From Clostridium acetireducens DSM 10703 (lineage in GTDB: Bacteria; Bacillota; Clostridia; Clostridiales; Clostridiaceae): 56,924 nt of DNA. The stretch covers positions 1 through 56,924 of the forward strand of contig NZ_LZFO01000014.1 of assembly GCF_001758365.1 (NCBI RefSeq). Reading direction: 5' to 3'. How positions within the stretch are numbered: the stretch's first letter is position 1; every line of letters begins with the position of its first letter. The position numbers and the translations under genes are program-made. The notes beneath the pieces are model-generated. The model worked only from the letters and a program-made list of their open reading frames with translations, searched no databases and was not told the DNA's origin. This document shows, piece by piece, positions 35,723 through 44,663 of this stretch.

Positions 35723-36355
35723 ATGAAAAGGGGATTTAAGGTTTTTATGGTTGTAATTTTAGTTATATTTACTTTTTCTATTTCTAAAATTATAGAAATT
35801 AGAAATGAGTGTATAAAAAATAGCATAGAAAATAAATTAATAAGATTTCATGTTATAGCTAATAGCGATAATGTTAAAGACCAAAAATTAAAACTAGAAA
35901 TAAAAGATGAAATAATAAAATACATGAGTTTTAAACTTAAAGATTCAAAAGATATAAATGAAAGTAGAAAAATAATAAAGGATAATGATAAAAAAATAAA
36001 GGATATAGCATATAAAGTTATTAAACAAAATGGATACAACTATAATGTAATAACTACTCTATCTAAAGAGAACTTTCCTATTAAAACTTATGGAAATATA
36101 ACATTGCCTCAAGGTAAATATGAAGCATATAGAGTCATAATAGGAGAAGGAGAAGGACACAATTGGTGGTGTGTTATGTTTCCGCCTTTGTGTTTTGTAG
36201 ATGTTACTAAAGGTGAAGTAGCTAATGAAGAAACAGAAGAAAATATGAAAAAAGTTTTAAATTCTGCAGAATATAATTCTATTAATAATGCACAGTTTAA
36301 ATTTAAAGTTGTAGAAACTGTAAAAAATATAAAAAATAAAAACTCCTCTAAATAA
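35723..36355 (+). CDS. spoIIR: stage II sporulation protein R
   Basis: 210 aa. N-terminal membrane anchor or signal (residues 7-25), then family blocks IRFHVIANSDNVKDQKLKL, LPQGKYEAYRVIIGEGEGHNWWCVMFPPLCFVD (quoted in part: the GxGxGHNWWCVMFPPLC core near 140-160). Made in the forespore, exported to the intermembrane space, where it triggers SpoIIGA to process pro-sigma-E in the mother cell. AAGGGGAT ribosome binding site. Shares a terminator with the convergent ugtP-like gene. Confidence 0.95.
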   Translation: MKRGFKVFMVVILVIFTFSISKIIEIRNECIKNSIENKLIRFHVIANSDNVKDQKLKLEIKDEIIKYMSFKLKDSKDINESRKIIKDNDKKIKDIAYKVIKQNGYNYNVITTLSKENFPIKTYGNITLPQGKYEAYRVIIGEGEGHNWWCVMFPPLCFVDVTKGEVANEETEENMKKVLNSAEYNSINNAQFKFKVVETVKNIKNKNSSK

Positions 36356-36378
36356 TTTTATGGGAGTTTTTATTTTTT
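36338..36378. terminator. bidirectional terminator between spoIIR and the UgtP-like gene
   Basis: AAAAACTCC (36338-36346) pairs with GGGAGTTTTT (36362-36371), then ATTTTTTT on the + strand; A run on the other side serves the minus gene. Confidence 0.75.
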
Positions 36379-37625
36379 TATAATAATTTTTCTGATTTTT
36401 TCAGAAAATATTTTTCCATTGATTTGAGAAAATTTGTGCTAATTTTTTTATTATTAATATATTCGTTTTCTACATTTTTAATTTTATTATTAACTTTATT
36501 TTTAACTTTATATTTTATTACAAGAGAGTTTATTAAATTATATATGTTATTACCACAATAAGGTTTAGAAAATTTACTGCAATTATCTCTCATAGTTTTT
36601 AATGTGTTTGGAGATGATAGCAGTTTTTCGATAGTTTCTCTACAATCCTTTATATTTTTTAGTTTTATAGCTAAATTGTGTTTTAATAAAAATTCTGCAT
36701 TTTTTTCTTCCTGACCTGGTATAGGTGAAAATAAAGCTAAAGGTATATTACATATTAAGGCTTCTGTTATAGTAAGACCTCCTGGTTTAGTTAGTAACAA
36801 ATCACAGGCTTGCATATATTTATTTACTTCATTTGTATATCCTATAATAGATGTTTTTTTGTTAGAAGTTTTTTGCAAGTTTAACAGTTCATAATATAGT
36901 TTTTTGTTATTACCTGTTATTGCAATTATTTGAATATTTTTATTTACTTTAATCAACTCTTTGTACACATCAGAAATTTTACCAATTCCTAAACTACCAC
37001 CCATTATTAGCAAAGTAGTAACATTTTCTTTAAGATTTAATTGTTCTAAAGTATATTTCTTATTATGTTTATTCATAAACTTAGGATTTACAGGTATACC
37101 AAGAGGGTGTATATTTTTTTTAGGAATACCTTTTAAAACCATTTCGTCTATCATATCAGAATTAGCAACTATATATGCATCTATGTTTTGATGAAGCCAA
37201 AAACTATGGGGCGTGTAGTCTGTAATAATAGACATACCAGGTAAATCCACTTTGTATTTTCTTTTTAATATAGATAACATTTCTGTAGTAAAAGGATGAG
37301 TAGTTATTAAAATTTCTGGTTTAAATTTTTTTATTAAAGGTAATAATTTATATGCTAACATTTCATTGATTTTAGCACTTAATGAAGATAAAGCAAAATC
37401 ATTTTCAGAATAATTGTATAATTTTCCAAATAGCGAAGGAGTAATTTTTATAGTTTTTAAATATCCGCCTATTACTACTTTATCTATTATAGGATTTATA
37501 TATTTCAATGTATCGATTATTTTTACCTGAGAATTTTTATCATATATTTTTATATAACTTTTTATAGCTTCTGCAGCATGACTATGTCCGCCGCCTGCAG
37601 AAACTGAAAGTATAAGAACTCTCAT
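36378..37625 (-). CDS. UgtP/MGDG-synthase-type diacylglycerol glycosyltransferase
   Basis: 415 aa. GT28 family: N-terminal SVSAGGGHSHAAEAI (acceptor/membrane-side glycine loop, residues 7-21), LLITTHPFTTEML, then the donor domain with LLIMGGSLGIGKI and KPGGLTITEALICNIPL. Such enzymes add glucose or galactose to diacylglycerol to make membrane glycolipids and lipoteichoic acid anchors. The extra ~50 Lys/Asn-rich C-terminal residues look like a membrane-binding tail. AAAGGGG ribosome binding site. Product sugar and processivity are unknown. Confidence 0.9.
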   Translation of the reverse strand: MRVLILSVSAGGGHSHAAEAIKSYIKIYDKNSQVKIIDTLKYINPIIDKVVIGGYLKTIKITPSLFGKLYNYSENDFALSSLSAKINEMLAYKLLPLIKKFKPEILITTHPFTTEMLSILKRKYKVDLPGMSIITDYTPHSFWLHQNIDAYIVANSDMIDEMVLKGIPKKNIHPLGIPVNPKFMNKHNKKYTLEQLNLKENVTTLLIMGGSLGIGKISDVYKELIKVNKNIQIIAITGNNKKLYYELLNLQKTSNKKTSIIGYTNEVNKYMQACDLLLTKPGGLTITEALICNIPLALFSPIPGQEEKNAEFLLKHNLAIKLKNIKDCRETIEKLLSSPNTLKTMRDNCSKFSKPYCGNNIYNLINSLVIKYKVKNKVNNKIKNVENEYINNKKISTNFLKSMEKYFLKKSEKLL

Positions 37626-37797
37626 TTATTGTTTCCCCTTTCATTATAAGTTCATTAAAATTTTAGGAGAACTCAGCTAATAAATATTTTACACTATTTT
37701 TATAAAAATTATAAGTATCAATTACTTTTATAGATAGTATAGCATATAAGAACTGATTTTATAATTAAAGTTTTGTGAAATAATTTTACATATTAAT

Positions 37798-37827
37798 GAA
37801 TAACTACAATTATAAATACAAATAATA
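37798..37827 (+). promoter_or_regulatory. candidate sigma-G promoter of ypeB
   Basis: GAATA (37798-37802), 18-bp spacer, AATAATA (37821-37827); compare GMATR-N18-CATNMTA, one mismatch. YpeB is a forespore (sigma-G) product in B. subtilis. Confidence 0.5.
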
Positions 37828-37864
37828 TTAAATGAAATACATAATTAATTAGGAGGCAGATATT

Positions 37865-39238
37865 ATGAAAATGACTAAAAAAAGAATTATATATACTGTT
37901 ATTGTAACATTAATTGTGGTATTTTCTAGTACATTTGCTGTGTTAATGACATTAGAAAGAACTGATTATAGGAATTATCTTCAAGGTGAATATAGTAAAA
38001 ATATGTATGAATTAATAGACTCAGTTAAAAATATAAGAATAAATTTGAGTAAATCTGCCATTGTTGGCTCAAGAGAGCAGGGAATAGTTGTTTTTGAAGA
38101 AATTTTTAGAAATGCATCTATGGCAAATGATAAATTAAATTCATTGCCCATAAATCAGCAAGCAACTGGAGATACAACAAAATTTTTATCGCAAGTAGGA
38201 GATTTTTGTTACACATTAAGTAAAAAATCTACAGAGGGAAAAGATTTAAGTAACGACGACTATAATAATATTGATATGTTAAAAGATCAATCTTTTAAAT
38301 TAGAAAAACAGTTAAATTTATTAGCTAATGATATAGGAGCAGGAAAAATAAAATGGGGAGAAATAAGAAGAAAAGCCACAGGAGTTTTAGCTAAAAACGG
38401 TGCTAGTGATTCTATAGAAGAAAAATTTAAGGGTATACAAAAACAAGTAGTTCAATATCCTTCTTTGATATATGATGGACCTTTTTCTGATAATATATTA
38501 AAAATAAATCCTAAGATTAATAGTGAAAAAATAGTTTCAAAAGAAGATGCTGAAAAAAGAGTTAAAGAAGTTATTGGTAAAAATAGAATAGAAAAAATAG
38601 TATTAGAAGGAAAACAAGGTAAATCATATATAGATACTTATAGATTTAATATATTAATAAAAGGAAGAAAAGACAAAAATCAAAATATAATATGTGAAGT
38701 AACTAAGCATGGTGGTAAAATATTATATATGATAGATAATAGGAGTTTAGAAGTAGCTTCTATAAATGCTAAACAAGCAGAAGAAAAAGCAAATAAGTAC
38801 TTGCGCTCATTAGGATATAATAGTATGACTCCTAAATATACTTTAACCTATGATAATTATATAGTTATAAATTATGTATATAAACAGGGAGATATAACTA
38901 TATATCCAGATCAAATAAAAATAAAAATTGCATTAGATAATGGGGATGTAATAGGAATTGAAGCAGAAAAGTATTTAATAGCACATGAAGAAAAGAGAAA
39001 CATTCAATCACCTAAAATAACTAGACAACAAGCACAAAGTAGGGTAGGAAAAAGATTAAATATTAATTCAGTAAAATTAGCTATAATTCCAACTGAAACA
39101 AATAAGGAAGTTTTATGTTATGAGTTTACTGGAAATTATAAAGGAGATAATTTTATAGTTTATATAAATTCTTTAACAGGATATGAACAAAAAATAATAC
39201 AAATAATAAATACACCAAATGGAGAGCTAACAATGTAA
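37865..39238 (+). CDS. ypeB: germination protein YpeB
   Basis: 457 aa. N-terminal membrane helix (9-28), a helical domain (about 45-180) and repeated PepSY-like domains toward the C-terminus (VSKEDAEKRVKEVIG, VASINAKQAEEKANKYL, ITRQQAQSRVGKRL). YpeB stabilises and localises the cortex-lytic enzyme SleB in dormant spores. In Bacillus ypeB follows sleB; here the upstream neighbour is a divergent glycosyltransferase and no sleB is next to it, so its partner must be elsewhere. AGGAGGC ribosome binding site. Confidence 0.94.
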   Translation: MKMTKKRIIYTVIVTLIVVFSSTFAVLMTLERTDYRNYLQGEYSKNMYELIDSVKNIRINLSKSAIVGSREQGIVVFEEIFRNASMANDKLNSLPINQQATGDTTKFLSQVGDFCYTLSKKSTEGKDLSNDDYNNIDMLKDQSFKLEKQLNLLANDIGAGKIKWGEIRRKATGVLAKNGASDSIEEKFKGIQKQVVQYPSLIYDGPFSDNILKINPKINSEKIVSKEDAEKRVKEVIGKNRIEKIVLEGKQGKSYIDTYRFNILIKGRKDKNQNIICEVTKHGGKILYMIDNRSLEVASINAKQAEEKANKYLRSLGYNSMTPKYTLTYDNYIVINYVYKQGDITIYPDQIKIKIALDNGDVIGIEAEKYLIAHEEKRNIQSPKITRQQAQSRVGKRLNINSVKLAIIPTETNKEVLCYEFTGNYKGDNFIVYINSLTGYEQKIIQIINTPNGELTM

Positions 39239-39242
39239 AAAT

Positions 39243-39284
39243 AAACCATATCATTACCATATGATTAATGATATGGTTTGTTTT
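39243..39284 (+). terminator. intrinsic terminator after ypeB
   Basis: Perfect 14-bp stem AAACCATATCATTA (39243-39256) with 39266-39279, then GTTTTATT. Confidence 0.82.
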
Positions 39285-39380
39285 ATTAATAATATAATCT
39301 TGTAATAGATTTTAATTTAAGTTATTATAAATTAAAGCCCCTATGTAAATAATAATTTATTTTTGAAAGGGTGATTTTTT

Positions 39381-40361
39381 ATGACAAAAGCACTTGCTAT
39401 GATTTCTGGAGGATTAGATAGTACATTAGCTGCAAAATTAATTAAAAATCAAGGAATAGATGTAATAGGAATATGTTTTAAATCTTATTTTTTTGGAGCT
39501 GAAAATGCTAAAAGAGCAGCAGAACAAATAGAAATTCCTATTAAAATTGTAGATTTTTCAAAAGAACACTTGAATATGGTGAAGAATCCCAAACATGGAT
39601 TTGGAAAAAATATGAATCCTTGTATAGATTGTCATGCCATGATGATGAATTATACAGGTAAACTATTAGAAAAATATAAAGCAGATTTTATAATAACAGG
39701 AGAAGTTCTAAATCAAAGACCTATGTCTCAAAATAAAGCATCATTAAATTTGGTTAAAAAAGAATCAGGATTTAGTGATAAAATATTAAGACCACTTTGT
39801 GCTAAAAATCTTCTACCTACAAAAATGGAATTAGAAGGTTTAGTTGATAGAGAAAAATTATTAGGCATATCAGGCAGGGGAAGAAAAGTCCAAATGGAGT
39901 TAGCAGAAAAATGGAATATTAAAGAATATCCATCTCCAGCAGGAGGATGTAAACTTACAGAACCTAGTTATTCTAAAAGGTTAAAAGATTTATTAGAACA
40001 TAATGAGAATCCTTCTGATAAAGATATTTATTTACTTAGATATGGAAGACATTTTAGAATTTCTGATAATGCAAAAATAATTTCTACTAGAACAGAAAAG
40101 GAAGCAAAAGAAATTAAGGAGTATTTGGATAGTAAAAATTTAATATTTTTTGCTGTAGATTTTAATGGAAGTATGTGCATAATTACTGGAAAACCTTTAA
40201 TGGAAGATATAGAATTTGCAGGAAGTATTACAGCAAGATATAGTAAAGGAAAAAATGAAAAAATAGTTAAGATAAAGTATGGAAACTTTAATAATAGTTT
40301 AAATAATTACATAGAATCAAAACCTGCATCTGAAGAGGATATAAATAAGTATATAATCTAA
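39381..40361 (+). CDS. PP-loop ATPase, tRNA-thiolation-like (MnmA/ThiI-like) protein
   Basis: 326 aa. N-terminal PP-loop SGGLDSTLAAKL (residues 9-20) of adenylating enzymes, then NPCIDCHAMMM with a CXXC pair, GEVLNQRPMSQ, and GGCKLTEPSYSKRLKDL. The C-terminal ~100 residues resemble the NFACT-R/DUF814-type RNA-binding segment. Often labelled tRNA 2-thiouridine or 4-thiouridine synthase-like in clostridia, though it lacks the THUMP domain of ThiI. tRNA sulfur modification is the likely role; substrate not certain. Followed 11 nt later by a DUF1934 gene, so an operon. Confidence 0.82.
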   Translation: MTKALAMISGGLDSTLAAKLIKNQGIDVIGICFKSYFFGAENAKRAAEQIEIPIKIVDFSKEHLNMVKNPKHGFGKNMNPCIDCHAMMMNYTGKLLEKYKADFIITGEVLNQRPMSQNKASLNLVKKESGFSDKILRPLCAKNLLPTKMELEGLVDREKLLGISGRGRKVQMELAEKWNIKEYPSPAGGCKLTEPSYSKRLKDLLEHNENPSDKDIYLLRYGRHFRISDNAKIISTRTEKEAKEIKEYLDSKNLIFFAVDFNGSMCIITGKPLMEDIEFAGSITARYSKGKNEKIVKIKYGNFNNSLNNYIESKPASEEDINKYII

Positions 40362-40372
40362 GGAGGATAATT

Positions 40373-40795
40373 ATGAGTAAAAATGCTGTGATTTCTTTGC
40401 TTAGTGAAAAAGTAGATTTAGAAGAAGAAAAAGTAGAAGTAATTACACCAGGACAATTTTATAAAAGAGGAGAATGCTATTATGTAGTATATGAAGAAAC
40501 AGAACTATCGGGAATGGAAGGAACTAAAACTACTTTAAAAATAGCACCAGAAAATATGTCTCTTATAAGATTTGGAAATACTAAAACTTCTATGAATTTT
40601 AAAACCAATGAAGAAAGTGTAGTTTTATATAATTGTCAATACGGCGCTTTTGAATTAAAAATTGAAACAAAAGATTTAGATATAAGAATGGACGATAACG
40701 GAGGAGAAGTTATTGTAGATTACAATATAAGTATTTTAGGAGATGAACCTCAACGTACATTATTAAAAGTTGTTATAAAGACACAAGAAAATTAA
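40373..40795 (+). CDS. DUF1934 family (YwiB-like) protein
   Basis: 140 aa, beta-barrel-like: all-beta segments such as GQFYKRGECYYVVYEETELSGMEG (first strands with the conserved Y-x-x-YEE-tEl-sGm-eG motif), TTLKIAPENMSLIRFG and YNISILGD. Structurally lipocalin-like in YwiB; function unknown. AAGGAGG ribosome binding site 9 nt before ATG. In Bacillus ywiB lies next to argS; here it follows the PP-loop gene. Confidence 0.85.
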   Translation: MSKNAVISLLSEKVDLEEEKVEVITPGQFYKRGECYYVVYEETELSGMEGTKTTLKIAPENMSLIRFGNTKTSMNFKTNEESVVLYNCQYGAFELKIETKDLDIRMDDNGGEVIVDYNISILGDEPQRTLLKVVIKTQEN

Positions 40796-40818
40796 TTTTT
40801 CTTGTGTCTTTTATTTTA
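40777..40818 (+). terminator. intrinsic terminator overlapping the DUF1934 stop
   Basis: 15-bp stem beginning AAAGACACAAGAAAA (40777-40791) with its complement ending at 40811, then TATTTT. Confidence 0.82.
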
Positions 40819-40886
40819 ATATGTTTAAAAAGATTTATTGTGGTTATTAATTTAAATAATATACAATAAAAGGGGATATTATAATT

Positions 40887-41201
40887 ATGAAATACTTTTT
40901 TGATAAAAGAAGTAGATATGAAAAAATAATAGAATTTATATGTATCTATAAAGGAGTAAAGAGGCAAGATATTTTTAAAATTTTAAAAGACATAGAATGT
41001 AGATATTTGTTATTTTTATTATTAAAAAGATATAATTGCATAGACCAATACATGCTAAATAAAGATTTCTATATTGAGGATTCAGATATAAATAAATATG
41101 TGAATTCTGCACAAAAAAAGATGTTAGCTAATATAAGAGTTAGAAATATGTATTTTGAAGCAGAGGGCATACTTGAAAAATGCAAGAAAATTAGTAAATA
41201 A
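40887..41201 (+). CDS. hypothetical small basic protein
   Basis: 104 aa, not recognised. All-helical look; the middle (VKRQDIFKILKDIECRYLLF) could form a helix-turn-helix-like unit, and the protein is basic with four scattered cysteines. No signal or membrane segment. AAAGGGG ribosome binding site; stands alone between two terminators. Confidence 0.65.
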   Translation: MKYFFDKRSRYEKIIEFICIYKGVKRQDIFKILKDIECRYLLFLLLKRYNCIDQYMLNKDFYIEDSDINKYVNSAQKKMLANIRVRNMYFEAEGILEKCKKISK

Positions 41202-41204
41202 AAA

Positions 41205-41236
41205 CATATATTAATTTTTATTATATGTTTTATTAT
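41205..41236 (+). terminator. intrinsic terminator after the small orphan
   Basis: AAAACATATA pairs with TATATGTTTT around an 11-nt loop, followed by ATTATG. A/T-rich stem, moderate support. Confidence 0.55.
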
Positions 41237-41357
41237 GACAGAATACTATTTTTAACACTAATTTTTTTAATGAATTAAAAAAAATGTCAAATATATAGAG
41301 GATTTTAATATAATTTATAGAAGATATAAATACTAAAACTTTTTGGGAGGTGATTAC

Positions 41358-41699
41358 TTGTTAGTTAATACTTATATAAGTTTTGCATTAAAAGATGAAA
41401 ATAATAAATATAATATACTAAATACTTCTTTATTTGAATTAAATAATATAAATAATTACTTCACCTCTGTTAAAGTAATGAAAAAGAGTAATCAAATTAT
41501 ATTTAAAGTAAAATGCAGTTTATGCAATGAATATCATAACTATAAGTATAATGTAAATGACATTATTAATGAAAAAGTTATTATAGGTGGATGTGACAGA
41601 TTAGGATCAATATTATTCTTTATTGGAAATAAGTATAAAATAATTAAAAAAGTAAATAGATATAACTCAATTCACAGCAAAATATATGCAATGATATAA
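41358..41699 (+). CDS. hypothetical protein with CXXC motif
   Basis: 113 aa, not recognised. Starts at TTG 41358, seven bases after GGAGG; the frame opened at 41343 would include the ribosome binding site. Beta-rich N-terminal half, then KCSLCNEYHNYKYNVNDI with a CXXC and a later Cys (GGCDRLGSILFFIG), possibly a zinc site. No membrane helix beyond the short hydrophobic ILFFIG. Followed by glpX with its own promoter. Confidence 0.65.
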   Translation: MLVNTYISFALKDENNKYNILNTSLFELNNINNYFTSVKVMKKSNQIIFKVKCSLCNEYHNYKYNVNDIINEKVIIGGCDRLGSILFFIGNKYKIIKKVNRYNSIHSKIYAMI

Positions 41700-41716
41700 T
41701 ACATAAAGTGAGTTAG

Positions 41717-41745
41717 TTGACATTCATTTCAATAAAATGTATAAT
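41717..41745 (+). promoter_or_regulatory. sigma-A promoter of glpX
   Basis: TTGACA (41717-41722), 17-bp spacer, TATAAT (41740-41745). Confidence 0.8.
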
Positions 41746-41794
41746 TTACTTAAATACACCTATAATGTAGTTTATAAGGAGGTACTTATAAGTT

Positions 41795-42763
41795 ATGAAA
41801 GAAGATTTAGCATTAGGTTTAGTTAGAGTTACAGAAGCTGCAGCATTAGGCTGTGCTAAGTTTTTAGGAAGAGGAGATAAAATTGCAGCAGATGAAGCAG
41901 CTGTTGATGGAATGAGGAAATATTTTGATGTTATAGATATAAACGGTACTGTAGTTATTGGAGAAGGAGAAATGGACGAAGCTCCCATGCTATATATAGG
42001 AGAAAAAGTAGGTATGCAACAAAAAAGTAGCTTTGAAGTTGACATAGCTGTAGATCCTTTAGATGGAACTAATTTGGTAGCAAGAGGACTTCCCAATGCA
42101 CTATCTGTTGTAGCAGTTGCTAAGAAAAAGTGCTTATTACATGCACCAGATATGTATATGGATAAGATAGCAGTAGGTCCTAAAGCTTATGGAACTATAG
42201 ATATAGATGCACCTATACAACATAACATAAAATGTGTTGCAAGAGCTTTGGGAAAAAGAGTAGAAGATATAACTGTTATAATGTTAGACAGAGAACGACA
42301 TAAAGATTTAATGGATGGAGTAAGAGAAGTTGGTGCTAGGATTAAGCTTATAAAAGATGGTGATATAGCAGCAGCAATAGCCACTGGATTTGAAGATACA
42401 GGAGTAGATATGATGGTAGGTAAAGGAGGAGCACCAGAGGGTGTAATTGCAGCAGCAGCACTTAAATGCTTAGGAGGAGAAATTCAAGCTAGACTCAGTC
42501 CTTCTAATGAAGAAGAAATAAAAAGATGTCGTAACATGGGAATAAAAGATATTAATAAAGTATTATTTATAGATGATATAGTTAAAGGAGAAGATGTTTA
42601 TTTTGCTGCTACAGGTGTTTCAGATGGAGATTTATTAAAAGGAGTTGTTTATCACTCTAATAATAGAGCTAAAACTCATTCCGTAGTAATGAGATGCAAA
42701 ACTGGTACTATAAGAGTTATTAGTGCTATTCATGATTTGAATAAAAAGGTAATAACAGTATAA
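41795..42763 (+). CDS. glpX: fructose-1,6-bisphosphatase, class II
   Basis: 322 aa. Hydrolyses fructose-1,6-bisphosphate in gluconeogenesis. GlpX hallmarks: AAALGCAKFLGRGDK near the start, the metal site GEGEMDEAPML (51-61), DPLDGTN (89-95) and the GKGGAPEGVIAAAAL block. AAGGAGGT ribosome binding site. Single gene with its own consensus promoter and terminator; next to rho as in several clostridia. Confidence 0.96.
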   Translation: MKEDLALGLVRVTEAAALGCAKFLGRGDKIAADEAAVDGMRKYFDVIDINGTVVIGEGEMDEAPMLYIGEKVGMQQKSSFEVDIAVDPLDGTNLVARGLPNALSVVAVAKKKCLLHAPDMYMDKIAVGPKAYGTIDIDAPIQHNIKCVARALGKRVEDITVIMLDRERHKDLMDGVREVGARIKLIKDGDIAAAIATGFEDTGVDMMVGKGGAPEGVIAAAALKCLGGEIQARLSPSNEEEIKRCRNMGIKDINKVLFIDDIVKGEDVYFAATGVSDGDLLKGVVYHSNNRAKTHSVVMRCKTGTIRVISAIHDLNKKVITV

Positions 42764-42772
42764 AAATCTTTT

Positions 42773-42812
42773 ATTCTATATAAGGTTAAAATCTTATATA
42801 GAATTTTTGTTT
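42773..42812 (+). terminator. intrinsic terminator after glpX
   Basis: 12-bp stem ATTCTATATAAG (42773-42784) with CTTATATAGAAT (42793-42804), then TTTTGTTTT. Confidence 0.82.
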
Positions 42813-42856
42813 TATTAACTAGATAAAAGTGTAAAAATGATATATAATATCTTTAT

Positions 42857-42900
42857 GGTCAGCCTTCCACTTATTTCTTTAAAGTATTCCCCAAAATTTT
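42857..42900 (+). promoter_or_regulatory. C-rich, G-poor leader of rho
   Basis: A TATAAT at 42843-42848 (weak TAGATA -35 at 42820) suggests a start near 42855. The leader from 42857 to 42895 is pyrimidine-rich, with eleven C against three G, and includes CCTTCC and CCCC, unusual for this AT-rich DNA. It resembles a Rho utilisation site, so it may serve feedback control of rho. Confidence 0.4.
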
Positions 42901-42933
42901 TATACATATAAAACATATGGAGGTGTCTATTTT

Positions 42934-44397
42934 TTGGATAATAATGATTTAAGCAGTAAAACGCTGGTGCAGTTAAAGGCATTAGCAAAAGAATTAGGAA
43001 TGAAAGGTATATCTAAATACAAAAAAGCTGAATTAATAGATAAGATAAAAGAAGCATCACCGGCTTTTATAAAAAAAGATGGAATTATATTGAGAGAAAA
43101 AATATCTTCTAAAGAACAAAATAAAATTATAGAAAATGAAAATAAAGGTAAGGTATTAAATCTAACAAATAAAAAAGAAGATTTTAAAAATACTTCAAAT
43201 CATGAAATAAAAGTAAATAATGAAGAAAAAAAAGAAAAATTAAAGGAAATGATTAATGAATCGGATACTGCAAAGGGAGTACTTGAAATAATAGAAAGCA
43301 ATAATTACGGATTTTTAAGAGGAAAAAATTATTTAACAAGTCCTGATGATATTTATGTATCCCCATCTCAAATAAGAAGATTTAATCTTAAAACTGGAGA
43401 TGAAGTTGAAGGTAAAGTTAGAACTCCTAAAGAAAGCGAAAAATTCAAAGCTTTATTATATGTACAAAAGGTCAATGGCGAAAATCCAGAAAAAGCAGTA
43501 GGAAGAAAACCTTTTGAGACTTTAATTCCAATATACCCTAATAAAAAAATTAAATTAGAAACAAATCCTAAAGACTTATCTACTAGATTAATGGATATAA
43601 TATCACCAATAGGTAAAGGGCAAAGGGGCATTATAGTTGCACCGCCTAAAGCAGGAAAAACCACTCTGTTGAAGAAGATAGCCCAAAGCGTATCTAAAAA
43701 TCATCCTGAAATTAAATTAATAGTAGTATTGATTGATGAAAGACCAGAAGAAGTTACAGATATGCAACGTTCTATAAATGGAGAAGTTATATATTCAACT
43801 TTTGATGAAGAACCAGAACATCATACTAAAGTAGCTTATATGGTGTTAGAAAGAGCAAAGAGAATGGTAGAACAAGGTCAAGATGTTACTATACTTTTGG
43901 ATAGCTTAACCAGACTTTCTAGGGCATATAACCTTACAATAACACCAACAGGAAGAACTTTATCTGGAGGATTGGATCCAGGAGCATTAATAATGCCAAA
44001 AAAATTCTTTGGAGCAGCTAGAAATATAGAAAACGGTGGAAGTTTAACTATATTAGCTACAGCTTTAATAGAAACAGGAAGCAGAATGGACGACATGATA
44101 TTTGAAGAATTTAAAGGAACTGGCAATATGGAAATACATTTAGATAGAAAACTTCAAGAAAGAAGAATTTTCCCAGCTATAGATATTTACAAATCTGGAA
44201 CAAGAAGAGATGATTTATTGTTTAGTGATTTAAAAGAAAAGGAAACAGCTTTTAATATAAGAAGATTATTAAATGATGAAAATAATACTAGAAATGTAAC
44301 TGAACAATTAATAAATATGTTATCTAGAACAGAAAATAATAAGGAATTTATAGAACTTATAAGTAAAATGGATATGTATAAAAATATTAATAGGTAA
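42934..44397 (+). CDS. rho: transcription termination factor Rho
   Basis: 487 aa. Hexameric RNA helicase that ends transcription. SAP-like Rho_N domain (LVQLKALAKELGMKGISKYKK, first ~45 residues quoted in part), a Lys/Glu/Asn-rich linker of about 60 residues, the RNA-binding cold-shock fold (GVLEIIESNNYGFLRG), then the ATPase with Walker A PPKAGKTT (237-244), VLIDERPEEVTDM and LDSLTRLSRAYN. TTG start with GGAGGTG nine bases upstream. The linker makes it longer than E. coli Rho (419 aa), as in many Firmicutes. Confidence 0.97.
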   Translation: MDNNDLSSKTLVQLKALAKELGMKGISKYKKAELIDKIKEASPAFIKKDGIILREKISSKEQNKIIENENKGKVLNLTNKKEDFKNTSNHEIKVNNEEKKEKLKEMINESDTAKGVLEIIESNNYGFLRGKNYLTSPDDIYVSPSQIRRFNLKTGDEVEGKVRTPKESEKFKALLYVQKVNGENPEKAVGRKPFETLIPIYPNKKIKLETNPKDLSTRLMDIISPIGKGQRGIIVAPPKAGKTTLLKKIAQSVSKNHPEIKLIVVLIDERPEEVTDMQRSINGEVIYSTFDEEPEHHTKVAYMVLERAKRMVEQGQDVTILLDSLTRLSRAYNLTITPTGRTLSGGLDPGALIMPKKFFGAARNIENGGSLTILATALIETGSRMDDMIFEEFKGTGNMEIHLDRKLQERRIFPAIDIYKSGTRRDDLLFSDLKEKETAFNIRRLLNDENNTRNVTEQLINMLSRTENNKEFIELISKMDMYKNINR

Positions 44398-44403
44398 AAA
44401 TAA

Positions 44404-44431
44404 AATGGGAAAGATAAAAACCTTTCCCATT
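44404..44431. terminator. terminator hairpin between rho and rpmE
   Basis: AATGGGAAAG (44404-44413) pairs with CTTTCCCATT (44422-44431). On the minus strand it is followed by TTATTTTT, so it suits rpmE best; the + strand side has no clean T run. Confidence 0.7.
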
Positions 44432-44438
44432 AAATCAA

Positions 44439-44648
44439 TTATTTTTCGCCTAAATTGAATCTCTTCTTAAATCTATCAACTCTTCCACCTGCGTCAACTA
44501 TCTTTTGTTTACCAGTGAAGAATGGATGGCATTTAGAGCATATTTCTACTTTAAGTTCTTTTTTAGTAGAACCTGTTGTAAAAGTATTTCCACATGCACA
44601 CTTAACCACAGCGTCATTGTAGTATTTTGGATGTATGCCTTCTTTCAT
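44439..44648 (-). CDS. rpmE: 50S ribosomal protein L31 (zinc-binding C+ type)
   Basis: 69 aa. [12 protein letters not shown] opening, [13 protein letters not shown], then [13 protein letters not shown]: the four-cysteine zinc set (CAC, CSKC) of C+ L31, and VDRFKKRF end. ATG 44648 has GAGGTG eight bases upstream; the frame extended to 44657 begins inside that ribosome binding site. Opposite strand to rho, convergent. A 7-bp hairpin lies in its leader (44664-44680). Confidence 0.96.
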   Translation of the reverse strand: MKEGIHPKYYNDAVVKCACGNTFTTGSTKKELKVEICSKCHPFFTGKQKIVDAGGRVDRFKKRFNLGEK

Positions 44649-44663
44649 TTTTTTCACCTCTTT

